From: Symsagittifera roscoffensis
Taxonomy: Eukaryota; Xenacoelomorpha; Acoela; Convolutidae
Assembly: GCF_963678635.1 (NCBI RefSeq)
Contig: NC_087065.1
Coordinates: 20,637,302 to 20,701,301, forward strand
Length of the DNA stretch: 64,000 nt
Direction: 5' to 3'
Shown: positions 52,083-63,840 of the stretch, piece after piece
Numbering within the stretch: position 1 is the stretch's first letter
Layout of the letters: each line of letters opens with the position of its first letter
Position numbers and translations under genes: made by a program
Notes under the pieces: generated by a model
Told to the model about the DNA's origin: nothing
The model's database searches: none
Seen by the model: the letters and a program-made list of their open reading frames with translations, nothing else

Positions 52083-52622
52083 TTCCGACCATTGAAAATG
52101 GGGAGGAACTTTGTAATCGAATGTGTTTTAGTTTACCACGCAAAATCAGGTACCACACATTCATCGGGACGGGTTGAGTAATATATCATATCAAAGCCCT
52201 TTCAATCGTAATTCGAACAATGTGTCGAGAGTAACAGGTTTGGAATTTTTGATTTTTCGTCTTTATTTGGGCGAATAAAGCATGCGAGCAGTCCTACAAC
52301 AGTTGAATTCTGCGAATCTGTCCAATTAAAGACCTTGAAACTTAATTTAAAATAAGTAAAACTAGTTTTGGGGCTTTTTAGCTTCATTTTGAAAACCAAA
52401 AATTTTCCGCATAACATTTTGAAAATTTTTTAAATTTTTTTTTCAGCTTTTCTAGTCATTTCTCTACAAAAAAGTTTTGTTCAATTTGTGTATATTACTA
52501 TGACAGTCTATTAGCCTAAATTAATTTTTAAAGTTAGATCCTATTATCGAACCAAGCAGAAAAACAACACTAATTTAAAAAAAAATTTTAAACCGGAGTT
52601 GTCTGAAGACTATGGTCGGAAC
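52083..52622 (+). repeat. TTCCGACCAT-family MITE, copy 4 (best-preserved ends)
   Basis: Begins TTCCGACCATTGAAAATGGG and ends AGACTATGGTCGGAA, so the termini are inverted repeats (TTCCGACCAT/ATGGTCGGAA). Length 540 bp. It contains the TATATCATATCAAAG, TCGTAATTCGAACAA and AATAAAGCATGCGAG internal blocks. The conserved ATTCTGTGCTACTTG follows. Confidence 0.75.
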
Positions 52623-53069
52623 ATTCTGTGCTACTTGTAAAAAAATGTATACTACCAATGAAGGTTAAACCTCCGATTTGCTATTCAATAAGATATCTGG
52701 GTTATAATCTTCAATGGCGTACAATTTTTTTGAATGCCTTTTTTAGTGGCCTAAAGTACTCCAATTTATATTTTTTTTAAGTTCTGGGGGCTTTAAAATT
52801 GTCAATTTATTTGCCTCATCTTTGAACCAGTTTATGTGCGATGTAAATTATTTATTTATTTTACTAAAAACGTATTACGAAATTTTTATGAGTTTCGAAT
52901 TATTCGACACTATAAAATCGTTCCAAATTGAATTCAGACAAGCTAATTGGTTGTATAGTTTTTGTACTACTAAAATTTTCACTCTTGGTTTTTGATGTTG
53001 TCCAGAATTTATGCTGTTTTAAAAAATTTTTGAAAACAACTACCAATTAAGAGCTCTTCTCTTCGTGGA

Positions 53070-53390
53070 CTAGACCCCCTGCTGACCCAAAGGGTCCCCC
53101 TTTGTACTATTTTGAGATATCCATCTTTGGCTGACGGATCCCAAATTTTTTTTCTAAAGGCTCCTTTCGATGCCAGTATATACTAATTTTAGAGGGAAAA
53201 CGTGCGCCAAAAAATAACGCAGTTTTGGTAAAAATTTTCCAAAAAGTGCCTTAAAACGCTACTTTGGCCTGTTTTTCAAGCTTTCGCCTGGTCTTTTTTG
53301 GGAGCTGAAAAAATCATTTGGCTCGTCCTAAAAAAAATCCAAAACATTTTTGAATTTTTTTTTAAATCCGCCCCCCGCCCAAGTTTAGAT
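53070..53390 (-). repeat. hAT-like MITE, copy 2 (inverted)
   Basis: On the minus strand it carries the same block order as 57386-57832, from GGCGGGGGGCGGATTT through AAACAGGCCAAA to CAAAGGGGGACCCTTTGGGT. Non-coding. Confidence 0.75.
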
Positions 53391-54781
53391 TTTCAATGCT
53401 AAAAATCTTAGAAAACTAGCAATTGACTTACCGTGATTAGATTTGCCACACTGCCTAAAACACATAATCCTTGATACAGGGAATGAATGACTTTTCGTTA
53501 TTGTATTGTGTCTCATAGAAGCTCTCTGTCTTCCAAGTTCAATGGTAAGCTGATAGTTTTAGCAAAATAACGGAATACAGAAGATGCATTTTTCAAAAAT
53601 AGAGATATGACGGATGATTTGATTTCAAGGTGTTGTTTCAAGTATCCAGAAACCTTTTTGACTAGCTTCGTTTGAATTGAAATGCAAGGCACTTCAATCA
53701 TTCTTTTCTAGTTTCAGCTCGGTTTGACCACCTTAGCCATGAATCTCAGAGCATTTACAGAGAAAATATTTGCCGAAAAAGATTTTTTAAAATTTTCGTT
53801 CATATCACTGCCCTTACAAAACTAAAATTTACAAAATCTGTGCTCCATTGTTACTATAATGGCAAGATGTTCACTTATAGAACGTCAGATCGTGTATTCA
53901 GCCCCCTGCCATAGCAATGATAGTGTGCGAGGACGCTCTCTGGCTTCATCTCTAGCTTCAGCAGTACCACAGTTTAACCAATTTCGGCTGCAATATGAAT
54001 AACACGTGAAATTCCTAGACGCAAAAAACGGCCTTGAGTCAGAACAACTCAGTCTGGAAGGTTGCAAAACATACTGTTTATGCGTAGAGAGGACTGATAG
54101 CCTTTCATGGATCCTCTGCGAATCGCAGAAACATCCATTAATATTTCAGTTTCTTCATTATTAATTTGATTTTTTGATACTTGGGGGTCAAAATGAAGAA
54201 CTGGGGGTCAAAATTTTAGTCGGAGCTAGTCAACTTTGCCTTCAGTTTTTCCTTTTTTTCATTCTTTTTAAGTTTTTGCTCACAATTAAATTGGAAAAAT
54301 GTGTAGGCATTTTGATTGGTCGCAACACTCGTGGACGGAGTTTCTTTGACCATGAGCGCGCGTCGCTCTCTTCGGTTGCGACAGAATGAGACTAATGAAA
54401 AATATCCGCAATCTGTTACGTTAGCAATACTTATGTACGTCGGACAAAACGCTCGCTAGTATAATAGAGTCCTCTCTACTTTCTATCTTAGAAAATAAAT
54501 CTAATATTCGGTGGAAAATATTTGATTAGAAAAGAAATTAGTATAAATTGACTGCAAGTTACCTTTAGACTCGATATTTTTTAAGGATTGGCTTTGAGAT
54601 AAATTGACTGAGAATGGTTGTTTTTTTAGAGAAGGGTTGGTAAGGTTGAAGAGAAAATTGTTGGAGTGAATCTCAGTAGTTTTCAGCTTCTGTTTATACT
54701 TCATTGGGAATTCTCCCATTTTATCGTAGCAAATAAGAAGTTTTTTCAAACTTCGTTATCTCTCGTGAATGTTATTCGTGT
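53391..54781. other. non-coding stretch
   Basis: Nothing recognised. A somewhat GC-richer patch at 53880-54060 has short open frames but no domain. Confidence 0.45.
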
Positions 54782-54869
54782 ATTCGTTTTTGCGAGAAGA
54801 GTCGTTTGTACATTCGTATTTAACGAGTAGAGTCGTTATTATTCGTGTTTCATGAGAACAGTCGTTTTA
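54782..54869 (+). repeat. tandem repeat, 3 units of ~29-30 bp
   Basis: Units begin ATTCGT at 54782, 54812 and 54841, and each contains GAG-A-AGTCGTT. Confidence 0.8.
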
Positions 54870-55866
54870 ATTCCCAATGCGTGAAATGTTATAGGAGTTA
54901 TTCCAAATACTTTTCCATTCATTTTGCAAAGGGATATAAACAGATTGATTTTATGGTGGCGGCGGTGTCACGCTTTGTGGACACAATAAATTCTATGTTT
55001 CTGTTTCAATTTGAAATCAGAACAAATCTACTAAATAGTAAAGGACGGTATCGACCCGGATTTGATTGAAGTGATCTGGGCCGAGGTCGCCATAATTGTT
55101 CTGTTCCAAATATTTCAAGCCAATTTGAAAATTTGAAGACCGGGATGTTAACGAGCTCGAACTATCTCCAATTCAAACTGAGAGACTCGCCTGGATCATG
55201 GTAAATTCGAGCTAGACGCATGCAAAAACCTCAAGTCATCTGCCATTTCAAATGCTTTTGCCACGTCAAAAACTTTTGTCTTCAGTTTAAGAGATCCCCT
55301 GTGATCATACAATTCCTGAAACTACACGCCGACTCAACGGTTAGGCCTTTATTTTCGAAAGTATCATCTGATTTTGGCAAACGCCGAATGGATGTGATTG
55401 GTTATTTTGCTAAAGCAAACTTAATTAGCCAGCTCTATGATTGCACTTCAATAGCTGGGTTCAATTGTTTTATATGAATTCGGAACAAAATTCGCGAATC
55501 TGGGTTCAAATTTGACCTCAATTCTTATTATGCTGGATCTTTTGTATTTGAAGATCCGATCCAATTTCACATGATCAACTCTTGTATATTTGTATTTTTG
55601 ACATTTTGGCTAACGTTCAATACAATTCAAGTTTTGGTATTATTTTATTCAGTGCTCGACTTATAGTTTTCTTTTTTTTTCTACGAGCAGTTTAAAATTA
55701 TTCCAGTCGGTTTTAATTTTGTGAATTAATCCCTCAGATAAAATTTGCATTGACTGCACATTTCGCAACTGCGTAACAGGAGAAATAATCTCTTTGGACG
55801 TCGCCATCTTCTTTTCGTCACTCGGGGAGGGTCTGAAATACGCCAGAACTCTGCTTTGTCTTGACA
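54870..55866. other. 5' flank of the lipocalin-like gene
   Basis: No gene seen. The segment nearest 55866 should contain the promoter and 5' UTR; I see no clear TATA box. Confidence 0.4.
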
Positions 55867-56807
55867 ATGTTCGCCTTGGCTGTTATATGTTCTTGTCTCT
55901 TAATGACATTTGGTTCACTGACTGACAAGTCGACCTGTAGTAATCTGGAGGTTCTTCCCAAAACTGAACTTAATCTGGAACAATTGCTGGGTAGTTGGGT
56001 TGAGGTGGGACGATCGTTTAGAAACCCTCTCAATGGTATAAATGTCTGCTGCGAGTACAACTTCGAGCTTGTTTCTCACAACAAATCAGGTAATTGCTAT
56101 ATATAGTTTTCAGAATTGATTCTTTTTGACGGAAACATAGGATGCCGAAACTAAGTGATAATAAGTATTGAGAAACATAAAAATTTCAAACGGTTTTTTA
56201 GAGGCAACAAATCACCATTTTATCATAGTCGCAACTTCGCAACTTTAACAACACCTGATGACAAAAGTCTCCAAAATAGGCAAAATGGATGAGGTTTCAT
56301 CACAAAAGCTAAAATTTAGCTCTTGTGCCTTATTAGACGCGTGGTGGGGCCTCGCAATGATTGAAGATGTATACTAATGCATGAGTTTATCTTGCAGGCG
56401 CAACTGTATTGAAGCTGAGCTACCAAGGTGACTCAGGCTGGGGAATTGATAAAAGGAAAGGCTTGGTACTCCTCAACCAATCACAGTCCCTTAAATTCAA
56501 CACTTTCACTCTCAAACTATCACACAGATACGAGATGCATCTTCCCATCACACTCGATATGCACATTTTGACTAACGATCCTGAGTCGTACATTATTCTG
56601 TACTCGTGTGTTCAGACTAAGGGTTCGTTTGTACGCAAATCACAAAGGTACGAGTATGCTTGGGTCCTGGTTCGCGATATAGACACAGCGAACATGGCTG
56701 CAATCGATCATGACACGGAGAAACTTCTATACGACACGAATATCTCTGGGGAGTCGGGAAATCAGATTATTCGCACCCTGGGTAAAAAGTGTATGCAACG
56801 CATGTGA
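55867..56807 (+). CDS. secreted lipocalin-like protein, 2 exons, 210 aa
   Basis: Lipocalins bind small hydrophobic ligands in a beta-barrel, usually outside the cell. Exon 1 is 55867-56089 and exon 2 is 56398-56807; the 308-bp intron has GT/AG ends. Splicing gives 633 nt, i.e. 210 aa, normal for the family. The N-terminus (MFALAVICSCLLMTFGS) is a signal peptide. LLGSWVEVGR near residue 40 is the diagnostic G-x-W motif of barrel strand A. SYIILYSCVQTKG in the second half resembles the second conserved region, and YAWVLVRD lies further on. Cysteines in both exons could form the usual disulfides. The start ATG at 55867 is preferred to an upstream TTG. Nearest concepts are ApoD- or crustacyanin-type lipocalins; ligand unknown. 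Confidence 0.8.
56090..56397 (+). other. intron of lipocalin-like gene
   Basis: Donor CAG|GTAATT, acceptor TTTATCTTGCAG|GC, and a near-perfect branch-point TACTAAT at 56372-56378. Phase 1. All three signals are strong. Confidence 0.85.
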
Positions 56808-56862
56808 AGCAAATCTCGGAATATGTAATTATTGACATTATGTTACGGGATAACTAAACCAA

Positions 56863-56868
56863 AATAAA
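56863..56868 (+). terminator. poly(A) signal AATAAA of lipocalin-like gene
   Basis: AATAAA 56 nt beyond the stop codon at 56807, in the correct orientation. Confidence 0.7.
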
Positions 56869-56994
56869 ATTAGAATTAGAGCAGTTGTAGTCGTGCGACA
56901 AAAACAAAATTAGGTTTAGTTTTAATAATGGATGATGACTTTCTTCATTAAAAAAAAGTTCACAGTTTACAAATCTAATGAAAGTATGAAGTGA

Positions 56995-57159
56995 ATGGCT
57001 AAGTTTCTACCGCAGTTCGAGTACAACTATGATCGGAAATCGCTTTCCGAGGACGATGAATTATTACCCAGTCCAGAAAAATCAAGAAGAAAAAGAAATC
57101 GTTTTTATTCTGAGACGCCTTCGAGTTTCTTACCCTGCCAAAAAAATCTAAAAATTTGA
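56995..57159 (+). CDS. possible 54-aa ORF, unknown
   Basis: A short ATG-to-TGA frame with an acidic middle (SEDDELLPSPEK) followed by a basic patch (SRRKRNRF) that looks like real protein rather than translated AT-rich noise. It lies 190 bp past the lipocalin stop. It could be a small gene, a 5' exon or a gene relic. No homology recognised. Confidence 0.25.
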   Translation: MAKFLPQFEYNYDRKSLSEDDELLPSPEKSRRKRNRFYSETPSSFLPCQKNLKI

Positions 57160-57385
57160 TATAACCCTATTTAAAAAAAAATTATTTAGATCTATTTTAT
57201 TTGGTCGATCAACACAATTTTTCTGAAGAAAAGGCTTTTTGAGGGACGAGCGTGCTGTAAAAACGCATAGTAAAACCTAATGGTGTTCTAGCATTTTCTC
57301 AGAAGTAATCCCGAAAAAAATTATTGATGCATACGTTGGTTGTTATTAATGCGCTTTCACAACGCCAATAAAAAAATAGATACAA

Positions 57386-57832
57386 CCAGGGGCGCATCTA
57401 GGATTCTCTCGAGGGGGGGGGGGGGGGGGGGCGCGGATTTTCAAAAATTTTGTCGACCTTTTTTTAGGCCGACCAAATTGATTTTCGGAGCTCTCCCAAC
57501 CCAAAGCACTGTTTTGTCCCTGTTTTGGATAAAGCTTCTGCGCCGCAGGCAAAACTTTGAAAAAACAGGCCAAAAACGGCGTTTTTAGGCAATTTTTGGA
57601 AAATTTTTGACCAATAAATTGCGTTTTTTCGGCGCGCGCTCTCCCCTCAAAATTAGTATACATTGGCGCCCAAGGCGCCTTTAGAAAAATTTTAGGGTTT
57701 TTCGGCCAAAAATGGATTTCTTAAAAAGTATCAAAGGGGGGACCCTTTGGGTCGGCAGGGGGTCGAATCCCTGAGGGGGGGAGGGGAGGCGTCCATCCAC
57801 CAGCCCCCCCCCTAAATCCGCCCCTGCATTTA
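57386..57832 (+). repeat. hAT-like MITE, copy 3 (both termini present)
   Basis: Starts CAGGGGCGCATCTAGGATT with an 18-G run close behind and ends CCTAAATCCGCCCCTG, so the ends are terminal inverted repeats of the CAGGGGCGGATTTAGG type known from hAT-like non-autonomous elements. Flanking 8-mers GATACAAC and CATTTAAC are similar but not equal, consistent with a worn 8-bp target duplication. Confidence 0.8.
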
Positions 57833-57914
57833 ACCATAAAAACACGTTAAAAAACCTGGGAATTAGAAAATTTGAATTGTGGAAGGGGACACAGAAAAAG
57901 CAATCCGCGGCAAG

Positions 57915-57950
57915 TGTCCATTGACCTATTGAGCTATATGCGATAAAAAA
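57915..57950 (-). repeat. tRNA-like A-box fragment
   Basis: The minus strand reads TATAGCTCAATAGGTCAATG followed by TTGCCGCGGATTG, resembling tRNA or SINE 5' ends. No B box found. Confidence 0.25.
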
Positions 57951-58722
57951 TTAGGCTTAACTGATCGTGATAGCTAGTGATAGCAAGTGACACTAGGCCA
58001 ATATGAGCAGCATATGTTATTTATCTTGATTTACCTAGAATAGACAAAACCGTGAAGTCAAACTTCTGTAGAAGAAGAGAATTTTTGTTCCGAGTTTCGA
58101 AAAAAAATGACTAAATCTTTACGTTTGGGGTAGCATTCCCCAAACTTTCAAAAATCACGTTAATTTTTTCTTTTTTAAACTTGGTTGGTGTAGAATAAAG
58201 CCCTACAGGGCTGAACGTTTTTGCTTTTTAGGATTTCGAACTTTTTTGAAATTGCCCGTCAAAAATTTTTGCGCCACCACGATTCTTCTGTGATTATATT
58301 TAGCTTGCGCAAAATTTTGAGGCTTTCAAAATTGTATTTTAGAAAAAAAATGGTTTCAGTTTTTCAAAAGCATGTAGTAAATGTGGTGAATTGGCCCGGC
58401 TCCGAAATCATTCAAAAATAATTGGAGGTGCACGTATTTAATAAAGACACTGAATTAGTAAAATCGAAACTAATCATGTTTTTTAAATTGGGAGTGAAAG
58501 AATGGCTTTCACGAAGGTTGTTTTTTTTTTGTTTTTTTTGTAATGAAATTTTATTTAATATATTTATCCAAAATAACCAGAAACACCTGAAAACACTGCA
58601 GGAAAATTGAAACTCCATCTTATACAGGTGTTTTTGATACATAGTTTTTGAAGAATTCAAATGGAGAACATAATCAACACACTCAGCAAACAGATTTCCA
58701 TGTGAGAATTTACAAATCACAT
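57951..58722. other. non-coding stretch
   Basis: Nothing recognised beyond an AGCCCTACAGGGCT mini-hairpin near 58199-58212. Confidence 0.45.
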
Positions 58723-59110
58723 CGGGGCAGTACAATGGTGCCGAAGTATAACAGTGCCGAAAATGAAAACTTTGTTCAACAGTGCCGAAAATGAAAACTT
58801 TGTTCAACAGTGCCGAAAATTTGAACAAATTTCAACATATTGAGTGCGGCAATCAAAAATTAAACAGCGGTCGTTTACAATCTTAAGTGGCACTTACAAA
58901 TTTTGGGAGAGAAAATTTACAATTTAGACGTTTTGGCGCCAAAATAATTGTTTAATTTGCTGTTGCACACATTTTGGCGCCAAAATTGGAGTGATTTTTT
59001 TAGATAATTAGCGTCAGTAATTTCCCGCTCTTTAGAAAATGTGTGTAAATTATTCTGAAATTTTACCGCTTTTTTCGGCACTGTTGTATTTCGGCACTGT
59101 TGAACGCCCC
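58723..59110. repeat. MITE with AACAGTGCCGAAA termini and GGCGCC palindromes
   Basis: The left end GGGGCAGTACAATGGTGCCG and the inverted right end (GGGGGCGTTCAACAGTGCCG on the minus strand) pair over ~40 bp. Inside the left end a 31-bp unit with CAACAGTGCCGAAAATGAAA is tandemly repeated (58760-58820). Two identical TTTTGGCGCCAAAA palindromes lie at 58931-58944 and 58972-58985. Flanks ACATC/ACATC suggest a target duplication. Confidence 0.8.
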
Positions 59111-59929
59111 CAATACATCAAATTTCAGTGAAAAAAATAGCTAAGTTGTATATAGTATATAGTATATAATCTGAAAACTGGCCTTCTTAAAATTATTAAC
59201 CAATGTCTAAACAGACAGAATGCGATTTTGGCCGATTTACATAATTATAATATAAAAAACCTGTACCACTTAAGCAATTTCTAAGTGTTTTCAACTTACT
59301 CAAATATTACGTCATCTAAACAGGTGAAAACCAAAATCAATAATCTTTAAAATGATTAGAAATATAAGGTTCAAACATATTTAGGAGAAAAATTTGTAGC
59401 AGCTCTGGAATCGTTCTTTTGAATAAAATTTCCTGGGTATCTCTTGATAGCTGCTTCCTCTAAATTTTATTTTTTTTCCATAGGAATCCGATACACCAAG
59501 AAATTGACTGATAAACAAAAAAGTGCAAAATCTTGTTAATCATTGGAAAATGAAGTTCATACTATAAAAGTATATGTAACTCATTAGAGCGAAAGTTGGA
59601 GCTCAAACAAAAAGTTGAATGAATTGAACGCATTGATATGATTTTGACTAAAACGCTAGTTTAAAAATGACAAGACTGCTCGTATCAGGGCGAAGCCCTG
59701 AATGTGCCGACTGCCTTTTAAGGTTTCATGGTAATAATATTGAAAAACTTAATGTAATAAAACAAAATGACATTTTCTTCTCTAAAATTTGAAATTTTTG
59801 GTAAAAATCATCCCCCCACACGCCATATAAAGTACAAAAGGATAAATTTTGCTCCTGTAACAAATCAAAAATGGCAAATAAGCTTCTTTCAATATTTGGA
59901 TCGATTTTAAGACGGATTAACTCTCCGCT
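59111..59929. other. non-coding stretch
   Basis: AT-rich; a CAGGGCGAAGCCCTG hairpin at about 59687-59701, otherwise nothing. Confidence 0.45.
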
Positions 59930-60190
59930 TACGCGTTAAAAGCGCGAAATATATCGAGCGTTAACTGTCCCAAATTGGCCAAAATGGCAATCTTTAAACC
60001 CCCATAACTTTACAAAAAATGGTCACAGGTGAAATATTTTTTCAAATTTGAGCTCAGGACAACAATACCTTTTTAATGATAAAAAAAATTCCGTCAAAAA
60101 TGACTAGTTAAAAAGTCGAAATTTGTCTGAAGAAAAAAAACCCACCCCGAGCACAAATATTCCGTCACTTTCGTAACGAAAGTCGGAACA
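59930..60190 (+). repeat. copy of the 'CCCCCATAACTTTACA' repeat family
   Basis: Contains TCTCCGCTTACGCGTTAAAA, CCCCCATAACTTTACAAAAA, GGTCACAGGTGAAAT, CCGTCAAAAATGACTAGTTA and AAACCCACCCCGAGCAC in the same order as the 62480-63840 copies. Confidence 0.75.
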
Positions 60191-62479
60191 AAAAGACAAA
60201 TAGTTTTGAAGTGATGGCTTGAAGGTCTCATGCGACTGCCGCTTAAGATATTGACTTAGTTGTTCTATTAGAAAAATTTAATTATTTTTTCATTTTTCAT
60301 TGAAATCTTGGCCTATGGGAGCAATCCATAAGTAGATTCCTAAACAATTCAATCAGGGAAAAATTGATCAATTCAAATCTACTTTAATTTTTTTCATCTA
60401 AATTAGCCTGATTGCGATTTTTTGGATTGCTCTAATTTAATTTGAGCTATTTTAATGACTTCAATTTTTTTTTCCATTTCAGTCTAATGTAGCTCAAGTT
60501 GACAAGGATAATCAGGGTTTTTGTTGTGATTTTTCCATTACACAACGCTGTTTCAGCAAATGCCTGGAAGTTTCATGGTTATTGTAGCTTTTTCAGCCCT
60601 GATTTAGTGCTGATTTAGCAAAGAATCAGGGCTATTTAGTTTATTGCGATTTTGTTTCTTCCATGAAGTAGCGTTAACTTGACTCTAGTCTAACCCTGAA
60701 CATCGAGCTTTGAACCAAAACTAAAAATCTCCTGATCTATCAACCTGATGGCAACTATTAGGTCAAAAATCAGCAACAATAGATTTCTGAAAAAAAGCTG
60801 ATCTACTGTTAATTATCTATGACAGGTCAACCGCTGAGTTTGAGCTAGTTCCGTCCCAAAACTATATAAAACGTTTCAGATCAGACAAAAACTGGATTTA
60901 ATTTTTAATGCCATAAAAGGTCGGCAAAAGATGCCCGGTTTGTTCACAAAAATGTTTACTAAGCAAAATTGCTGAAAAAATCATCGAAAACAATAACTTT
61001 TGATAGGAAAAAAACTTCAACTGAATTCAAAAAAAAAATTGAATTTCGGCAGCATGGATTTAATTCACCCAAAAATTAGACCAATCAGCATGCCTCAATC
61101 TGTTTTGGGTTGGTTTCTCAGCTGAATTGACTCTCAATTGACGATCAAGTTTCATATAGGATTAATTTAGGCTTAAAGCATCATATAGGATTACTTTAGG
61201 CTTTCAGTCTAGATAAAAAGATTTGTCCGAAGTTCTAAGCTAAAAACTTTAAAGTGGTCTGAATAGCGGAAATTGTTTGAGCTCAAAATTTTCATATCTA
61301 TCCAAAACTGAAGCAACCAAGTTAAAAAATATGATAAGATGTCGCATTAATTAAAAAACACCTGGCTAGAGACCTTGCTAGGGTTTACATGGGAATTTTT
61401 TTTATAAATTCGACCCACTCGACCATTAAATAAATTACCTGGTACAATTAACCGCAACTCTATTCCAGTCCAGGAGTCAAAAACTTCAAAAATTCAAAAA
61501 AAAAATTTTTGTTTTTGATTCTTTGAACATTTTTAAAGTCATTTTTCGGCAAAAAATTTTATCTAATGCCTATTTTACTATGAATGTCGAACCTGCCTAA
61601 ACTTGTAGTATTTCGTTCAGATCGTTTTATCGCACCACGCAGAAAAAAAAAACGCTACTAATTTGAAAAAAAAACTTTTTTGCATTTTTAAGACTATGGA
61701 CGGAACATTCTGTGCTATTTGCACAGTAACCGTTTTTCCATTTTTATACTTTGCTTTTTAATCGCGAAAGTTTTGTTTGATAGCTTTGTGACTTTGCTGT
61801 GATGTTATCAGGAATTTTAGTAAAGAAGAGAATTTATTAGAACGAAATTGTCAGTGATTTAATGCATCAATCACAAAATTTTAAATTACAAAAATAAAAA
61901 TGACACTTTTAACCATACACGCTAGAAAATTGAACATGAACTTAATATTGCACAGAAAAGAATATGCAAGACCGCAAATAACGATTGCTGTGAAACTACT
62001 TTATGATATGTTTTTAGGTTAGTTTTTATTGAAGGGGTAGCAGCTGAATTGCACGAAGTTTTAGTACGAGCTTTGCAATAAGTAAAAGAAGTAACTTGCC
62101 AGGTTTTTGACCATGTTGCAGTCATTCTACAAAAAAGATTACAGGTAGACATTTTAAAATTTGAGCTCAAAAAAAATTGAGATAATATAAAAAATCAGAG
62201 ACTACAAGTTAAGAAGTAGAAATTGTTCTGGTGAAAAACCACCACGATAAAAACAATTAATATGTCACTTTCTCCTACAACCGAAAAATTTTGAATTAAA
62301 TGGAATATACATTAAATTCAAAAATGTATATACGTGAGGATGAACGAAAAAAATATAGTAAAAAATGCAATTTTTAAAAAAAGTTATCCTCGCAGGGTAA
62401 AGTGCAAAATTATAAATTTCGCACAAACAAAAATATTGAATAGATCAAAAAACATGACTCAAATCAACTTGGAACGACT
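60191..62479. other. non-coding stretch with a MITE end
   Basis: No gene seen. The TTCCGACCAT-family 3' core (AAGACTATGGACGGAACATT, then CACAGTAACC) is at about 61690-61730, with related AT-rich sequence from about 61450. Confidence 0.5.
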
Positions 62480-63840
62480 TCTAAGAAAGTTTAAACTTCT
62501 ACTGTGTTGATAGCACGAAAAATATCGCGAGTTAATTTTCCCAAATTTGCTATCTTTAAATCTGATAACTTGACAAAAAACGACCACAGATTAAATACAC
62601 TTTTGAATGTGAGCTGATACTGAGGACAAAACTATATCTTTTGGTTGAATTGGAAAAAAAACTCCGTCAAAAAAATTAACAATAAAAAGATATTTCTCCA
62701 GCGACAAATATTCTGTCACTTTCTTTTTTTGTTTCTGAATTGGAACAACCCCGTTAATGGCCCAAAGTTAATTGCCCATTAATTTTCCCAAATTGGTAAC
62801 TATTGGCAATTTTGAAAACCTCATAACTCTACAAAAAATGATCACAGGTGAACTATAATACTAAAATTAGGCAAAATTATTAGGTTGATGTTTAAAAACT
62901 CCGTCAAAACATGCCAGTTACAAAAAAAAATTTTCTGGAGAAAAAAACCATCCCAACCGCTACAATTAATTCGTCACTTTCTTCGAAAAAAACTAGAAAA
63001 ATTTTCGCAACTTTAAAAAAAAATTATCCCGCCACATGCTACGCAACGTTCAAAATGGTAAAACTCGAATGTAAAAAAGCTTTACATGGATCAAAAAACG
63101 TGCCTCAATTTAATTTGGAAAAATTGGCAAGACGGTTTAAATCTCCAATTACGCGTTGTTAGCACGGAATAGATTGCAGTTTAAGACCGCCATAGTTTAA
63201 GACCCCCATAATTTTACAAAAACGATTAAATGTGAAAAAAAAATTTCGAAATTGAAATGAGGGAAAAAATATCTTTTTGTTGACATTGAAACAGCTCCGT
63301 CAAAGAAGCTAGTTAATAAATCTAAACACTGAACAAAAATAAACTGCCAATTTTTTCAACTTGGAGCAAAAAGGTTTGAAAAGAAACCTAGGATAAATTA
63401 AAAAATTTAAAAAAGAAATAAAAATAAACAAAAATTTGAAACATTTGATATTTTTTTTAAAACAGTTCCGCCACACAAAAAGTAAAAAAAATCAGAAAAT
63501 TAGCTTTTAAAAAGTTTTTACTAGATCAGATAGCATGCCTCAATTTAGTTGGGAGCACCCTCAAAAACGGTGTAAATATCCGCTTACACGTTAATACTTC
63601 AGTGTACTTTGCGCACTAATTGTCTCAAATATGCAATTGGGAAACCCATCTTCACCACAAATTGATCACAGCTGACTTGAATATTTAACTTTGAGCTGAA
63701 GCTAGCACTACCTTTTGGTTGATATAGAAGAAAAAAAAATCCGTCAAAAATGCTTATCAAAATTCAAAATTGGTCTGGAGAAAAAACCACCTCGCGCACA
63801 AAATTTCTGTCACATTCTTTTAAAGTCGGAACGTTTTAAG
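62480..63840 (+). repeat. degenerate repeat cluster, about four copies
   Basis: Four consecutive imperfect copies of the family seen at 11430 and 59930. Each has an AATTTGG/GTTTAAAT...TTACGCGTT start, a CATAACTTTACAAAAA block, a GATCACAGGTGAA-like block, CCGTCAAAAA-GC-AGTTA and an AAAACCACC...CACTTTCTT end. Anchors: CCGTCAAA at about 62667, 62902, 63298 and 63743. Spacing (~240-445 bp) and identity vary. Non-coding. Confidence 0.65.

Noticed and set aside
57340..57663. overlapping ORFs encoding poly-Gly or poly-Pro
   Set aside because: Produced by the G run of the hAT-like MITE.
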